Part shown: positions 11,919 through 23,192 of the stretch, piece by piece
Layout of the letters: the number at the start of each line of letters is the position of its first letter
How positions within the stretch are numbered: the first letter of the stretch is position 1
NCBI GenBank assembly: GCA_943736015.1
Contig: OX031069.1
Coordinates: 25,921,235 to 25,985,234 of the forward strand
DNA: 64,000 nucleotides
Origin: Tridacna crocea
Lineage: Eukaryota > Mollusca > Bivalvia > Cardiida > Cardiidae
Direction: 5' to 3'
Translations under genes and position numbers: made by a program
The notes under the pieces: generated by a model
The model's database searches: none
Seen by the model: only the letters and a program-made list of their open reading frames with translations
Told to the model about the DNA's origin: nothing

Positions 11919-13533
11919 TTGACCCATCACCACAGAGTTGCCAGTTTTGCTGAGGAAGAAATTTCATGAAATTAATGTGGATGAAAGGGAAAAGGCTGGT
12001 AAACAACATTTTCTCCTCTTCCCACAATGATTTTTACTAGGGATGGCAACGGTTAGTAAATTTGCTAACCAGTTAACCGTTCAATCTTTCGATCGGTTAA
12101 CAGGTTAACCGAACAACCATATAAAATCATGCAAGATGAAGGTACCTGGTCAATATGTCAACATTGACAACCGGTGCGTGAGTAATGCATTCCTGTGATT
12201 TTTACTATTTCTGTACTTTGGTGCAAAAGACGGCCAATCTATCGACGATCTCTCTCCCTCTCAGCAATGAAATCAATTTTCCACAATGTTTTCCATAGAG
12301 GACGAGAAATCTTCAGGCCATTTCAGTGTTTCCACTATGCAAATTATTGCGTAAATCACCTTATAGAACTGAAATCCAGGTAAAAAAGTTTGGTTTCACG
12401 TGACACCTCACGTTAGAAAGAACAAAAAAAAAACATTATCTGCTTAACTTGTGTAAAATACCAGGATTTGAAGTTACTTGCTACCCCTTTTGATAAGTTA
12501 TTGTCAAATCAGGCGGAAATACCTATCCATAAATTAAAACACATAAAAAAATGCTCGATGCAAAAAACACGGAAACCCATGCCAGAACAAAATGTTCTTT
12601 TCGACATTGTCCGATCAGAGTCACTTCAGATTGTCTTTTCAGCTTTTTAATGATTGAAAGCAGTTAATTCCCATAGATATATTAATAACAGACTTTTGTG
12701 CTGCTTCGAAAGAAAAAAACTAGTGGGATCATTGCTATTTACAAGTTCACAAAATCTACAAACTGAATCATACAGATGATGGTATGGCTATTGATCGTCA
12801 AATGAAGCGGCCTTCCTTAAGTGATCGCGTGTTTAAGCCATTGCCCAAACGACAGGTTTCAATCTTAGACTCTCCCAAATTCAAGCCTCTTCACTATACT
12901 ATGATTTTCGAAGATACTTATCGAAGTGATAATGAACGAACGAAAAGAAATCGCTGTGCCTGCTCGAACACAGATTGATTGACTTATAAATTTCAATCCT
13001 TCTTACGCTGATTGGTCAATCCATGCATATATTTGATTGGGGGGGCGGGTACTTAATGAAATAATCCAAGCAAATCAATTAGATAAGCCAGTGCCTTTGA
13101 TGTGAAGACGACACGTGTTTGATTGTTTATTATCGGAGACTGGGGACTAATTAGTGAATTAACAATGTTCAATATTGCACAGACATGTCAAACTGTATCA
13201 CACCTTCGCCGCGTCTCGGCGACATTGGATGTGCGTATGATGCAGTTTTTGTTTTCAGAACCGGCAAAGTTAACTTTGTATTTTTTTTTTTTATAATAAT
13301 GATTATTTTGGTAAACTTTTAACAATATAGGCCTATATTTGTTTCTGGTTAACCGGTTTCCAATTTCCTAAATGGTTAATCGGTCATTCAATCGGTTAAC
13401 CGGTTAACCGATGCCATACCTAATTTTTACCCAATAAAAGACTAGTTCCATCATTTGAGCCTGATTTAAATGTCATCTGCAAATGCCTCCAATTCTGAAA
13501 AGTCTACATGTATGTGGTGTGCTTAAGAGTTAA
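11919..13533 (+). mobile_element. THP element split by a hAT element
   Basis: A degraded S arm and the hairpin precede the hAT insertion at 12038. The L arm (ATGTCATCTGCAAATGCC) resumes after 13430 and ends in GAGTTAA, shared with the next copy. Confidence 0.75.
12038..13422. mobile_element. hAT-type non-autonomous element, 1385 bp
   Basis: Inverted ends TAGGGATGGCA / TGCCATACCTA are flanked by the perfect 8 bp duplication ATTTTTAC (12030-12037 and 13423-13430). Subterminal zones are packed with the palindromic word GGTTAACC on both sides. The interior has only short chance frames and no transposase. It belongs with the element at 3734 by its termini but differs in subterminal words. Confidence 0.92.
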
Positions 13534-13758
13534 CCCATGACCACAACAAGTGGACTTTTAACGACCCTAGGCAAGCAGCCTTCTGCAAACATTGTGGGAA
13601 AAGGGGAGGATGCTGGTAACTAGCATTTTCTCCTTTTCTCACAATATTTTCTACCCTATCATAGAAAATTTGCACTATTTGAGCTACACTAATATTGTCA
13701 TCTGCAAATTATTTTAATTTGGACAAGGCTAAAATTTTGTCGTCTGGTAAAGGCCTAA
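13530..13758 (+). mobile_element. THP element abutting the previous copy
   Basis: Shares its left TTAA with the preceding copy. The right TTAA has decayed to CTAA. The hairpin reads AAAAGGGGAGGATGC on the left. Confidence 0.82.
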
Positions 13759-13892
13759 CAAATATTTTGAAACATTTGATTGGTCAATGATATGGGTCAA
13801 AAGTTTGGAATGACACCATGGAAAAATGTCCATATTTATCACAGTGAAAGCTGGGTCATCCATTGTTTGACCTCAAGTGACGGCCACTATCT

Positions 13893-13966
13893 CTCTACCA
13901 GGTGACAAAATTTTGGCTTTTCACAAGTTGAAAGAATGTGCAGAGGACAAAATCAATCTAAATCCT
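13893..13966 (-). mobile_element. THP long-arm fragment
   Basis: TCTCTACCAGGTGACAAAAT and TTGAAAGAATGTGCAGAGGA match the L arm. The hairpin and S arm are absent. Confidence 0.5.
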
Positions 13967-13983
13967 TTGCAGATGACATAGAT

Positions 13984-14022
13984 CAAGATCAGACTGCACA
14001 GAATTTGCAGTCTGATCTTTGA
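13984..14022. repeat. Short palindrome, GATCAG-CTGCA family
   Basis: AGATCAGACTGCA and TGCAGTCTGATCT form a 13 bp stem. Related palindromes occur at 47954-47988 and, more loosely, 57834-57895. Confidence 0.7.
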
Positions 14023-14089
14023 TCTATACCTTCTGTTGGTGTATACAATCAAAGCCTATACTATCAATATCCTAGTAAGTTTCAGCGGA

Positions 14090-14320
14090 TTAACCCTTTC
14101 CCAAACAATCTCTGGTTTTTTTTCGGGTCCAGAATAGTAGCCTTTTGAAAACATTGTGGGAAAAGGAGAAAATGCTGGTAACCAGCATTTTCTTCTTTTC
14201 CCACAATGTTTTCTACCCTATCATAGACAGAAATCATCTTTCCAGCAAGGGTTGAATTGTCGTCTGCAAATGCTTTTAATTTGGTCTAGTCCAAAAGTTT
14301 GTCATTTGGGAAAGGGTTAA
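14090..14320 (+). mobile_element. THP element, CCCAAACAA subtype, complete
   Basis: Ends TTAACCCTTTCCCAAACAA and GGGAAAGGGTTAA. The arms pair almost fully (one CTCC to TTCC change). A further short THP end fragment (GGTAAAGGGTTAA) follows at 14351-14363. Confidence 0.9.
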
Positions 14321-14363
14321 AGCCATGGATAGAGATCAACTTTATTTGTTCGGTAAAGGGTTA

Positions 14364-14756
14364 AAAGTTTATTGAATTTGTTCTTTTCCCTAAAATCTAT
14401 TTTGTAGCTACTGATTGGAATTGCCATTTAAAAAGTTCTCATAATTACTCAGATAAGGTTGTAAACAGGGTGGTTTTCTTTGGAATTACTTATTTGGTAG
14501 TGTTTCTAGATTTTCACCCCATAGATACAAAGGAAAAAAAGCAAGCATTTAGATTTTAGTGTAACATTGAAAAGGTTCAGGGATACAGATTCATTAAGGA
14601 ATGAGTCAGGAAAAACCCTATTTGAAGGAGGTATTTGTAAGAAATACCCTCAATATTGGTCTTGGTTATGAAAAATATTTCTATTCTCGTGTTCCAGATT
14701 GCATTTAATGCTTCCGAATCTGGTGATTTTATTTTAGATGAGGATGACAAGTTGTA
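14364..14756. other. Unassigned spacer
   Basis: No gene, repeat or palindrome recognised. Confidence 0.4.
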
Positions 14757-14985
14757 TTAACTCTTTACCAAACAACAAAATTGTAGAATAGTCCAAATTG
14801 AAAGCCCTTGCTGTCTACAAAATAAACAAAACTCAAAAATGGGAATTTGTTTCTAGCAGGGTAAAAAACATTGTGGAAAAAGAAGAAAATGCTGGTTACA
14901 AGCATTTTCTCCTTTTCCAACAATGCTTTCAAAAGGCTTCTAGCTCAGGGCAGTAAAATTCAGGGATTGTTTGATAAATGGTTAA
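14757..14985 (-). mobile_element. THP element, complete
   Basis: L arm first, S arm last. TTAA at both ends. The hairpin loop GCTGGTTACAAGC has one mismatch. Confidence 0.88.
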
Positions 14986-15164
14986 GTGGTACATAAATTA
15001 GTAAACAATCTATGTGTTTAACATAATACCACAGGTAAAACCTTTTTAAAGACTATGTGAGAACAAGAGAAAACAATTTTCTAAAATTTAAATGTTTGAC
15101 TTGCTTTCTTGATAATTATGAACCAAGTATGAGGAAGTCTGGGAAAACCCCATGATGGTATCAG

Positions 15165-15352
15165 GCCTTATTTACCAACCAGTTTTAGTCTGTTCTTAAA
15201 ATTGTTTTGTTTGTCAAAATAAAACTGCCTTTGATTGGCTAAACAACTTTGAATAGCAGAACTTTTTTTGTTGTAGCCAATCAGAGAGAATTACATTTTG
15301 AATGCAGAATTAGACCAAAATGCAATGTAGAATGGTTGGCAATATCTGAATC
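15165..15352. repeat. Degraded GTATTCACC-type palindromic element
   Basis: GGCCTTATTTACCAACC and GAATGGTTGGCAATA are degraded versions of the ends of the element at 20562-20758. The interior contains inverted TGATTGGCTAAA / TAGCCAATCAGA. Confidence 0.6.
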
Positions 15353-15734
15353 GATAAGGGTCTAAATATTTTATATGAGGTAGAAAATACTGATTTTAGA
15401 GAGAGTACATGATTGTACGTACGGTACATGTACTCGCGAAAATAAATGACATGTCATGACTGTTGTATCTATATCTTTTCAGTGGCAGGCCTATACGGTA
15501 ACAATCAAATAACAAGATTCCTTGTTATATCTCTTCTGCTCATAACCAAATCCTTTGCAATGATGCATCATCCATCCTTAACCCATTAAGTACTGTGACC
15601 AATTTAAGTTGCTTTTGCGGACATGACGCTGTCTGATCTTGGATCTACACTGTCTGCAACTGTGTTACATATTCTCGCCATAAGAACAATGAAAATTTGG
15701 TGTTTCGGCTGCTTTTCATGATTGAAATGGTCCA
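15353..15734. other. Unassigned spacer with small palindrome
   Basis: GAGTACATG...CATGTACTC brackets GTACGTAC at 15403-15436. A degenerate GATCTTGGATCTACACTG word at 15635-15652 is of the type found beside the GATCAG palindromes. No gene. Confidence 0.4.
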
Positions 15735-15945
15735 TCATATTAAGGTACTACCATCGTAATACTTTTAGTGCAAAATGGAATGAAATTTCTTATTAGTTGA
15801 TAAATAAGGATTTATACTGATATAACATTTTTGCACATTTTAAAAATTCCTTTGATGTCCAGCTTGAAATTATTTAGTTGCTATTTTTGTTTTAGTTTTC
15901 AGAAAAGGGAGATAATCATTATCTTCCTTTGTAATGAGAATAGAG
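15735..15945 (-). repeat. 210 bp dispersed repeat, copy 2 (reverse)
   Basis: Reverse complement of the repeat at 9806-10017: TTTTAGTGCAAAATGGAATG and TTCAGAAAAGGGAGATAAT are the matching ends. Confidence 0.72.
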
Positions 15946-16090
15946 TGGCCCTAGATTTATAATTGATATGAAGGACAAAAAGGAAAAGGTGGCTGGTCAA
16001 AGTAATACAGCAATAGTCATTTTCAATCATTGCAACTTATTTAGGACAATGTTATAGTGGAAATAGCTGTTTTCCATTAGAATGCTACCA

Positions 16091-16280
16091 GGGAATAGTA
16101 GCCTTTTGAAAACATTATGGGAAGAGGAGAAAATGCTGGTACCAGCATTTTCTCCTTTTCCCACAATGTTTTCTATCCTATCATAGACAGAAATCATCTT
16201 TTCAGCAAGAGGTGAATTGTCGTCTGCAAATGCTTTCAATTTGGTCTAGTCCAGAAGTTTGTCGTCTGGGAAAGGGTTAA
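16091..16280 (+). mobile_element. THP element, left end truncated
   Basis: Starts inside the S arm (CCAGGGAATAGTAGCC). The hairpin and L arm are complete, ending GGGAAAGGGTTAA. CCCAAACAA subtype. Confidence 0.82.
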
Positions 16281-16896
16281 TTCAGCTCTGAAATACTACT
16301 CTGGGCCTTTTATAATTAAGAAAACAGTTGTAATATTGCTATTTCAAGGTCATTTTGGCCAGTGTATGTAATAAAGAAATGGACTGTCTCTCTACAATCC
16401 ACTAGAATGTTTTGCCCAGAATAAGTAACAAGATTGTAGACAGTGTAGATTAAGATCAGGGAGCATGCTCTTTGTAGTCTGAAGGACTGTCAGCAGAAGC
16501 ATCTTAAATTGGCTCAAGTGCTTTAAGGGTGAATATAATGCAATGCACTTTATATCCTTTCAGCTTGTAACAATTTGATTTGGCTTATCCTACAATTTTT
16601 TTTCAAAATTCTTTTTTCTTCAGGGTCATTTAAAAACATGGGTTGTCTAGTAAAGGGTTAAATATCTGTAAATTGTAACAACATCATATGGCTTGCAACA
16701 TGGGAAAAAGAACATTCGGACATTTGCGTAAAGTGTTGTCTTGGATTAGCCTGTGCAGGCTAATCTGAGATGGAACTTTAAGACTACATAAGATTACATA
16801 AGACGAGTTTATGCATAATTATGTCTAAATGCCCCTCTTTATTTGTTGCAAGTCTTTTGTATGGCATTGGTTAAAAATGGAAAACTTAAATCTGTG
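16281..16896. other. Spacer with S-arm remnant and GATTAGCCTG palindrome
   Basis: 16744-16765 is the perfect 10 bp-stem palindrome GATTAGCCTG/CAGGCTAATC, a word common in heterodont bivalve repeats. A THP S-arm remnant ending AGTAAAGGGTTAA lies at 16619-16661. No gene. Confidence 0.5.
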
Positions 16897-17122
16897 TTAA
16901 CTCTTTACCATTCAAAATTTGTGCAACATGCAAAGGTATGGCATTTGCAGATTACAGCTAACTAAATATTACTCAGAAATGAAATTTGTCTTTCAGGGCA
17001 GAAAATATTATATGTCAAGGAAGAAATGCTAAGGACCAGCATTTCCTCCTTTTCCTGCAACATTTTCAGAAGACTTTTTCACCAGGATTGTTGAAACTGT
17101 GGATTATTTGGGAAGGAGTTAA
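16897..17122 (-). mobile_element. THP element, diverged
   Basis: TTAA ends retained. The hairpin is degraded on its left (CAAGGAAGAAATGCTAAGG) against a better preserved right arm. Confidence 0.78.
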
Positions 17123-17270
17123 CTCAATTATGCTAAGGCCTTTACTTACTAACACATTGATTAACCCTTTACCAAACAATCCCTGGTTTTTATGACCCTG
17201 AGATAGAACCCTTTTGAAAGCATTGTAGGAAAAAGAGAAAATGCTAGAAACCAGCATTTTCCCCTTTTTT

Positions 17271-19969
17271 ATACGCCCGAAGGGTCGTATTATGTTATAC
17301 CCCCGGCCGTCCGTCCGTCCGTTAGCAATTTCTTGTGTGCGCAACTCCTCCTACAGTTTTCATCGGAATTATTTGAAACTTGCCACAATGAATCTCCATG
17401 ATGTCTAGTTGTGCACCTGGGTCTTAGAATTTTGATCGCTGTTTGCGTTCCAAAATTATCTGCCCTTGATTTCTGAAAAAAAAAACTTTTCACTTCGAAT
17501 TTTTTGTTCCAGCTATAACTTCCATACTATGAAAGTTATCAACTTGAAACTACACACAGTGATAGGACACATTATGGAGAAGTGCAGTGCTTATGAACCA
17601 TAACTCTGCCAACGTTATTTTTTGAGTTACTGCCCTTTGTTAATTTTCAGTTTGAATTTCTATAACTTCTAAACTATAAAAGGTATTAACTTGGAACTTC
17701 ATACACTGATAGAACCCATTATGGAGAAGTGCACTGCTTATGAACCATAACTCTGTCAACTTTATTATTTGAGTTATTGCCCTTTGTTAATTTTCATTTT
17801 GAATTTTTGTCCAGGCCATAACTTCCAAACTATGAAAGATATCAACTTGAAACTACATACACTGATAGAACATGTTATGGAAAAGTACAGTGCACATGAA
17901 CCATGACTCTGCCAAAGTTATTTTTAGCTCACCTGAGCACAACGTGCTCAAGGGGAGCTTTTAGGATCACCCGGTGTCTGTCGTCCGTCGTGCGTCGTCC
18001 GTCGTGCGTCAGTGCGTCGTGCGTCGTCAACAATTCTTTAAACATCAACTCCTCCTAAACCGCTGGGCGGATTTGGACCAAACTTGGCTGGAATGTTCCT
18101 TGGGAGGTCCTCTTTAAAAATTGTTCACAGAATTTGATTCCGTCAAAAACTCTGGTTGCCATGGCAACGAAATGGAATTTTTTAGCAAATTCTTTAAAAA
18201 TCTTCTTCTCTGAAACCGCTGGCCAGATTTTAAAATAATTTCACACAGATGTTCCTTAGGTGACCCTTTTCAAAAATTGTTCGTGAAATTTTGATCCGTC
18301 AAGAAACATGGCTCTGGTGAATGGGGGCTTCTTGCACTGTACAGAAATGAAGAAAATCTTAAAAATTCTTCTTCTCTGTAACTGCTGGTCAGATTTTAAA
18401 ATAATTTCACAGAGATGTTCCTTGGATGACCCTTTTCAAAAATTGTTCGCGAAATTTTGATCTGTCGAGAAACATGGCTCTGGTGAATGGGGGCTTCTTG
18501 CACTATACAGAAATGAAGAAATTCTTAAAAATTCTTCTTCTCAGAAACCGCTGGTTAGATTTTGAAATAATTTCACAGACTTGTTCCTTGGGTTACCCTT
18601 TTCAAAAATTGTTCGCGAAATTTTGATTGGTCAAGAAACATGGCTCTGGTGAATGGGGGCTACTTGCACTATATAGAAATGAAGAAATTCTTGAAAATTC
18701 TTCTTCTCTGAAATGGCTGGACAGATTTTGAAATAATTTCACAGAGATGTTCCTTGGGTGACCCTTTTCTAAAATTGTTCACAAAATTTTGATTGGCCAA
18801 GAAACATGGCTCTAGTGAATGGGGGCTACTTGCACTATATGGAAATGAAGAAATTCTTGAAAATTCTTCTTCTCTGAAACCTGTGGTCAGATTTTAAAAT
18901 AATCTGACAGAGATGTTCCTTGGGGGACCCTTTCCAAAAGCTGTACATATAATTTTGATCCATCAAGAAACATGGCTCTTGTGAATGGGGGCTACTTGCA
19001 CTATATGGACATGATGAAATTCTTTAAAATTCTCTTTCTCTGAAACCCCTGGTCAGATTCTGAAATTATTTCAGAGAGATGTTCCTTGGGTGACCCTTTT
19101 CAAAACTTGTTCGTAAATTTTGATCCATCAAGAAACATGGCTCTCATGGATGGGGGCTACTTGCTCCTATACAGAAATGAAGAATTCTTAAAAATTCTTC
19201 TTTTTGAAACTGATGGTCAGATTTCGAAATGACTTTTACAGGTGACCTTTTGAAAATTGCTTGGCAAAATTATAAATTTGGTTCCAATGTTTCAATACCT
19301 AAAAAAAAAAAAAATAGACTATGGTCATCTCAAAAATTCAGGTGAGCGATCCAGGGCCATCTTGGCCCTCTTGTTTGAGTTACTGCCCTTTGTTAATTTT
19401 CAGTTTGAACTTTTGTCCAGGCCATAACTTCTAAACTATAAAAGCTATTATCTTGAAACTTCAAAGACTAATAGAACACATTATGGAGAAGTGCATTGCA
19501 CATGAAACATAACTCTGCCACTTTTATTTTTTGAGTTATTGCCCTTTGTTAATTTTCAGTTTGAATTTTTGTCCCGGCCATAACTTCCAAATTATAAAAG
19601 CTATTAATTTGGAACTTCATACACTGATAGAACCCATTATGAAGAAGGGCATTGCACAAGAACCATAACTCTGCCCTCCCTCCTTCTGAGTTATTTCCCT
19701 TTTCACTTTGAATTTTTGTCTGGACCATAATTTCTAAAATATAAAAGGTATGATCTGGGACCTTCAAAGACTGATCGAACACCTTGTGGATAAAAGCAAT
19801 TCACAAAATTTGTAACTTTGCCACCCTTATTTTTTTAGTTATTGCCCTTTAATATTTTTCATATATCATGGAGAATAACTACTCTTCATTCATGGCCCAT
19901 CCGTCAATGCAAGTCATTTCACTGACAAGCCCCTTCGGGCGTATATGCGCCGCTCTGCGAAGCTCTTGT
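17271..19969 (+). mobile_element. Helentron/HINE-like element, ATACGCCC ends
   Basis: The 5' end is ATACGCCCGAAGGG and near the 3' end stands the inverse CCCTTCGGGCGTAT, then a GCGCC...GCGAAGC region and CTCTTGT. After a CCGTCCGTCC run come about 155 bp units (TTGAGTTATTGCCCTTTG, GGCCATAACTTCCAAACTAT, GAACCATAACTCTGCC). One unit is split by the TAGCTCACC element at 17925-19374. No protein is encoded. Confidence 0.85.
17925..19374 (+). mobile_element. Helentron/HINE-like element, GCTCACCTG ends, innermost of the nest
   Basis: It starts TAGCTCACCTGAGC with an ACAACGTG-centred hairpin (GAGCACAACGTGCTC). The inverse CAGGTGAGCGATCC precedes hairpin AGGGCCATCTTGGCCCT and CTCTTGT. A GTCGTGCGTCGTCC run is followed by about seven units of about 175 bp (GAAACATGGCTCTGGTGAAT, GGGGGCTACTTGCACTATA). 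The flanking host reads as one array unit once it is removed. Confidence 0.88.
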
Positions 19970-20112
19970 CCACAATGTTTTACACTCTTCTGAACTCAAG
20001 GTCCTATTTTTGGGCCATATTTATTTTGTCGTCTGCAGATGCTTTCAAATTGGACAACATTAAAATTTTGTTGTTTGGTTAAGGAGTTAACCAAGGCTGC
20101 AGGTAAAGCAAT

Positions 20113-20318
20113 GTAATGGGAGCCTGTATTCACTAATCGTTCTAATTATAGATTTTAAATTGATACAATTTCCTGATAGGCTTGTCCATTTGGTTGGTTA
20201 AACCAATCAGGAATTGTGTTTCTTTCAAATTAAGAATTGTGTTTCTTTCAAATTAAGATCATTTTTGAGAATTAGACTCGTAGTGTTGTTTAGAAAGATG
20301 GGTGAATACAGGCTGTGG
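20113..20318. repeat. GTATTCACC palindromic element, degraded copy
   Basis: GCCTGTATTCACTAATCG at the left and GGTGAATACAGGC at the right. The interior is inverted around AACCAATCAGGAATTGTGTT. Confidence 0.65.
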
Positions 20319-20321
20319 GTC

Positions 20322-20541
20322 CGTATTAACTAAACATTCTAAAGAATGTTCTTTGTCCAATGTTGCAAGATTTTCTTCATTTGAAAGTAATACAACTTCT
20401 GATTGGCTAAAATATTTCTGATTGGCTATACCATTCTGATTGGCTAATCATTTATCAGGAATTGTTTTACTTCCAGATTTTGAAAATTATGGAGAATATA
20501 GACCAGGAATGTTCATGGGAATGACAAATACAAACCCAGGT
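20322..20541. repeat. GTATTCACC-related element with TGATTGGCTA iterations
   Basis: Starts GGGTCCGTATTAAC and carries three TGATTGGCTA words at about 20400-20450. The right end is uncertain. Confidence 0.5.
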
Positions 20542-20561
20542 CGATCAGATAAAGGGGATCT

Positions 20562-20758
20562 GGGCCCGTATTCACCAACCATTCTTAAAAACGGTCTATG
20601 TTTTATTCTCCAGAATTTTCTACTTTTGTAAGTAACACAACTTCTGATGGCTAAACCATTTGGTTTAGCCAATCAGAGGTTGTGTTACTTATAAATTTAG
20701 AAAACTTTGAAAAAAAAGACTAAGAATATTCTCAGGAATGGTTGGTGAATACAGGCCC
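20562..20758. mobile_element. Palindromic MITE, GTATTCACC ends
   Basis: Inverted ends GGGCCCGTATTCACCAACCA and TGGTTGGTGAATACAGGCCC. The arms meet at CTAAACCATTTGGTTTAG near 20660, so the whole of about 197 bp can fold on itself. Neighbouring degraded copies lie at 20113 and 15165. Confidence 0.82.
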
Positions 20759-20774
20759 TGTTGTAATAACTTAT

Positions 20775-21008
20775 TAATAACTCTGTACCAAACAATCTCA
20801 TGCCTTCACCAATCTGAAGAAAAAAGGCCTTTGAAAAAAATTGTGGGGAAAAAAGAGGAAACATTTGGTCTGCTATGCAAGCATGTTCTCTTTCTGACAT
20901 ATTTTCTCTTGCAGTGACAACCTCCTACATTTTTTGCCACATTTTACTTTTCTTTTACAGATGCTTTCATTTCCGAAAAGTCTAAAAAATTTTGTTCTTA
21001 AAAAGAGA
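20775..21008 (+). mobile_element. THP element, degraded
   Basis: CTCTGTACCAAACAATC and AGATGCTTTCAT mark the two arms. The hairpin is largely decayed and the TTAA ends are not intact. Confidence 0.55.
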
Positions 21009-21079
21009 TCCATCTAATCAGAAAACAAAGGACTCACTAACACAGTCATGTTTAAGCAAGGCTGCAGATATTATACAAC

Positions 21080-21300
21080 TTAACTTTTTGCCACACAACT
21101 CAGAGTTTGAACGACCCTGAGGAAATAGGCTTTGGAAAACCTTGCCTGAAAAGGAGAAAATGCTGGTCACCAGCTTTTTCCCGCAAGATTTGCTACACTT
21201 TCAAAGACAAATGCAATCATGTCAGCTTAATCTTATGTGTCATCTGCAAATGCTTTGAATTTGGCCCAGTCTAAAATTTTGCTGTTTGGTAAAGAGTTAA
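21080..21300 (+). mobile_element. THP element with deletion in right hairpin arm
   Basis: TTAA at both ends. The left arm AAAAGGAGAAAATGCTGGTC is followed by a shortened right arm (ACCAGCTTTTTCCCGCAAG). Confidence 0.85.
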
Positions 21301-21309
21301 CAAAAAAAG

Positions 21310-21514
21310 TTAACCCTTTTACACATAATCCTGCCATATGAAAATATTTTTGGGAAAGGAGAAAATGCTGGTCACCAGCATTTTCTCCTTTCCGTAAAAG
21401 GTTTTCTTACCTTTGAATGACAAATATCAGGCTTTAAATAACAATTACTTTGTCGTCTGGAAATGCTTTGATTTTGGAGTAGGCTAAAATTTTGTGGTTT
21501 AATAAAGGATTTAG
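21310..21514 (+). mobile_element. THP element, diverged subtype
   Basis: TTAACCCTTTTACACATAATC start. The hairpin is GGAAAGGAGAAAATGCTGGT with loop base C and a perfect inner stem. The right end has decayed to TTAG. Confidence 0.8.
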
Positions 21515-22411
21515 CCATTTAGGAAAAAATCTTACTGTGAGAGGCTTTTTTCAAGCTTAGTAAATTAATTTTTGATGAGCTATTTAAATTCTATCTAAAA
21601 TGACTGGGAATGCAAGATTCCTTATCACTGAAATGTATCTGAAGGATTAATTGAAAAAATCATGAGATCTTTATCAAAAACCTATGTATTTATAAATGGG
21701 ATAAAAATGGTGCTGAAACATAATTACCTGGTATACAACTTTAAAGTTGTGAATAGTTATTCGATAGTTCCAAGAAAGCTGACCAATTAATAATAATGGA
21801 TCCTAGATCTGAAAATGATTTTCGAAGTCATCAGTTCCACAGTTAAATGAACAGGTAATGTGTTTTTGGACATTGGTTTTTAGTTCAGATGACCGAGGGC
21901 TAGCAAGCTTATGTTATGACCCAGTGTCAGTTATGCTTCTGTCAGTGCGTACCTGTGTGTATGTGCTATTACTTCAATTGTGATATTTTTTCTCAAAAAC
22001 AACTTGCCCAATTTTCACACGTCTTTGCAGATATGTACCTTGGATGGCTGTCCTCAACATTTCAAAATAGCTATATTACGCTGGTAACAAGGGAGGTTTG
22101 TGTGATAGAAGGCAATGAAAAAAGGTCAAATAGATAAATAGAGTAATTAGGTGTTTATAATTAGAGAACCATATTTACCAGTAGACTTAAGATTTTTGTA
22201 AAAGGTACTGACATTATCAAATTATTATGTTGCTCAAATGATGGAATTTGGTTTTGAAAGGATAGAAAACATTGTGTACTTTGCATTTTGTTTTCTTGTC
22301 CATAATTATCATGATAATGCAATTTGATAGCTTTTGCTATTCTCTAATCCTTTTAGGGCAGAATCGCTGAGTAACTGAGAGCATGAATGGGGATTTATGC
22401 CTGCTTTTACA
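21515..22411. other. Spacer with degraded Helentron-like head
   Basis: 21880-22125 carries degraded words of the GCTCCACTGG family head (GCAAGCTTATGTTATGACCC; compare the element at 5078). The rest is unassigned, and no gene is seen. Confidence 0.45.
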
Positions 22412-22593
22412 CTACTCTTTACCGAATGACAGAATTTCAGGCAAGCATTTTCCAATCACTTGTGCACTTGTCTCTGAAGGTCTAAAACATGGTGGGAAAA
22501 GGAGTAAGTGATGGTTACCAGCATTTTCTCCTTTTCCCATAGTCTTTTCGAAAGCTTTTTCCTTGGATTAAAACTAGGGAGATGTGGGGTTAA
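22412..22593 (-). mobile_element. THP element, degraded
   Basis: The hairpin GGTGGGAAAAGGAG...CTCCTTTTCCCA is present. The L arm is shortened. It ends TTAA. Confidence 0.7.
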
Positions 22594-23192
22594 TGATTTG
22601 GTCAAGAATGTCAGTGTGGTAGCTCTTTTATTTAGAGTAATAGGCTAGGGCTCTAAAGTGCCTCACCTCTTGCATCCTCAGATCCCAGGTTTAAGCATTA
22701 CGCTACTCTCCATGCATTACCCCTGGGAAAATTGACCGGCAAATCTTTGTTTCCTATGAATTCATATAGTCACAAAGTACCCTAATGGCCAATCGAAAGA
22801 TCGATAACATATTCATTCTCTCTTGTAGGGAGGACAATTTCATTGCGTCGGTTACTAAAAATAGAAATGATGGCATATTTGTGATAAGAATAGTTTAAAT
22901 TTTCTAAAAAAAAAAATTGAGATTAGCAATCAAAATGCTTCATAAATAATTCATGGGAACAACGAAATTCCAGCCAAATAACCCAGGGTCCACTACAGCA
23001 TTACCTGGTAATCGAAACTGGGTCAACAAGGATGCACCTCTGGAGGCTTTCATAGAGAAATAATCAAGTGCTTCAGGTGACAGTGAAATGAGGGTCTCCT
23101 CAGGTCTGGTTTTAAAGTCGCAGTCAAGCCCAACCAAACCAAATACATGTATAACATAAACCTGTATATAAATTAAGAGTAAACTTCATTTT
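22594..23192. other. Unassigned, possible SINE-like segment
   Basis: 22650-23155 ends in CAACCAAACCAAA, reminiscent of a SINE tail. A 66-codon open stretch on the reverse strand (about 22940-23137) has unusually protein-like composition but no start, splice context or recognised family. Confidence 0.35.

Larger units (their letters stand above)
17161..20090 (+). mobile_element. THP element, outermost of a three-level nest
   Basis: The S arm and most of the hairpin are at 17161-17270. The right hairpin arm (CCACAATG) and L arm resume at 19970 and end GGAGTTAA at 20090. The 2.7 kb between is a Helentron-like element inserted in the hairpin's right arm. Confidence 0.88.
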
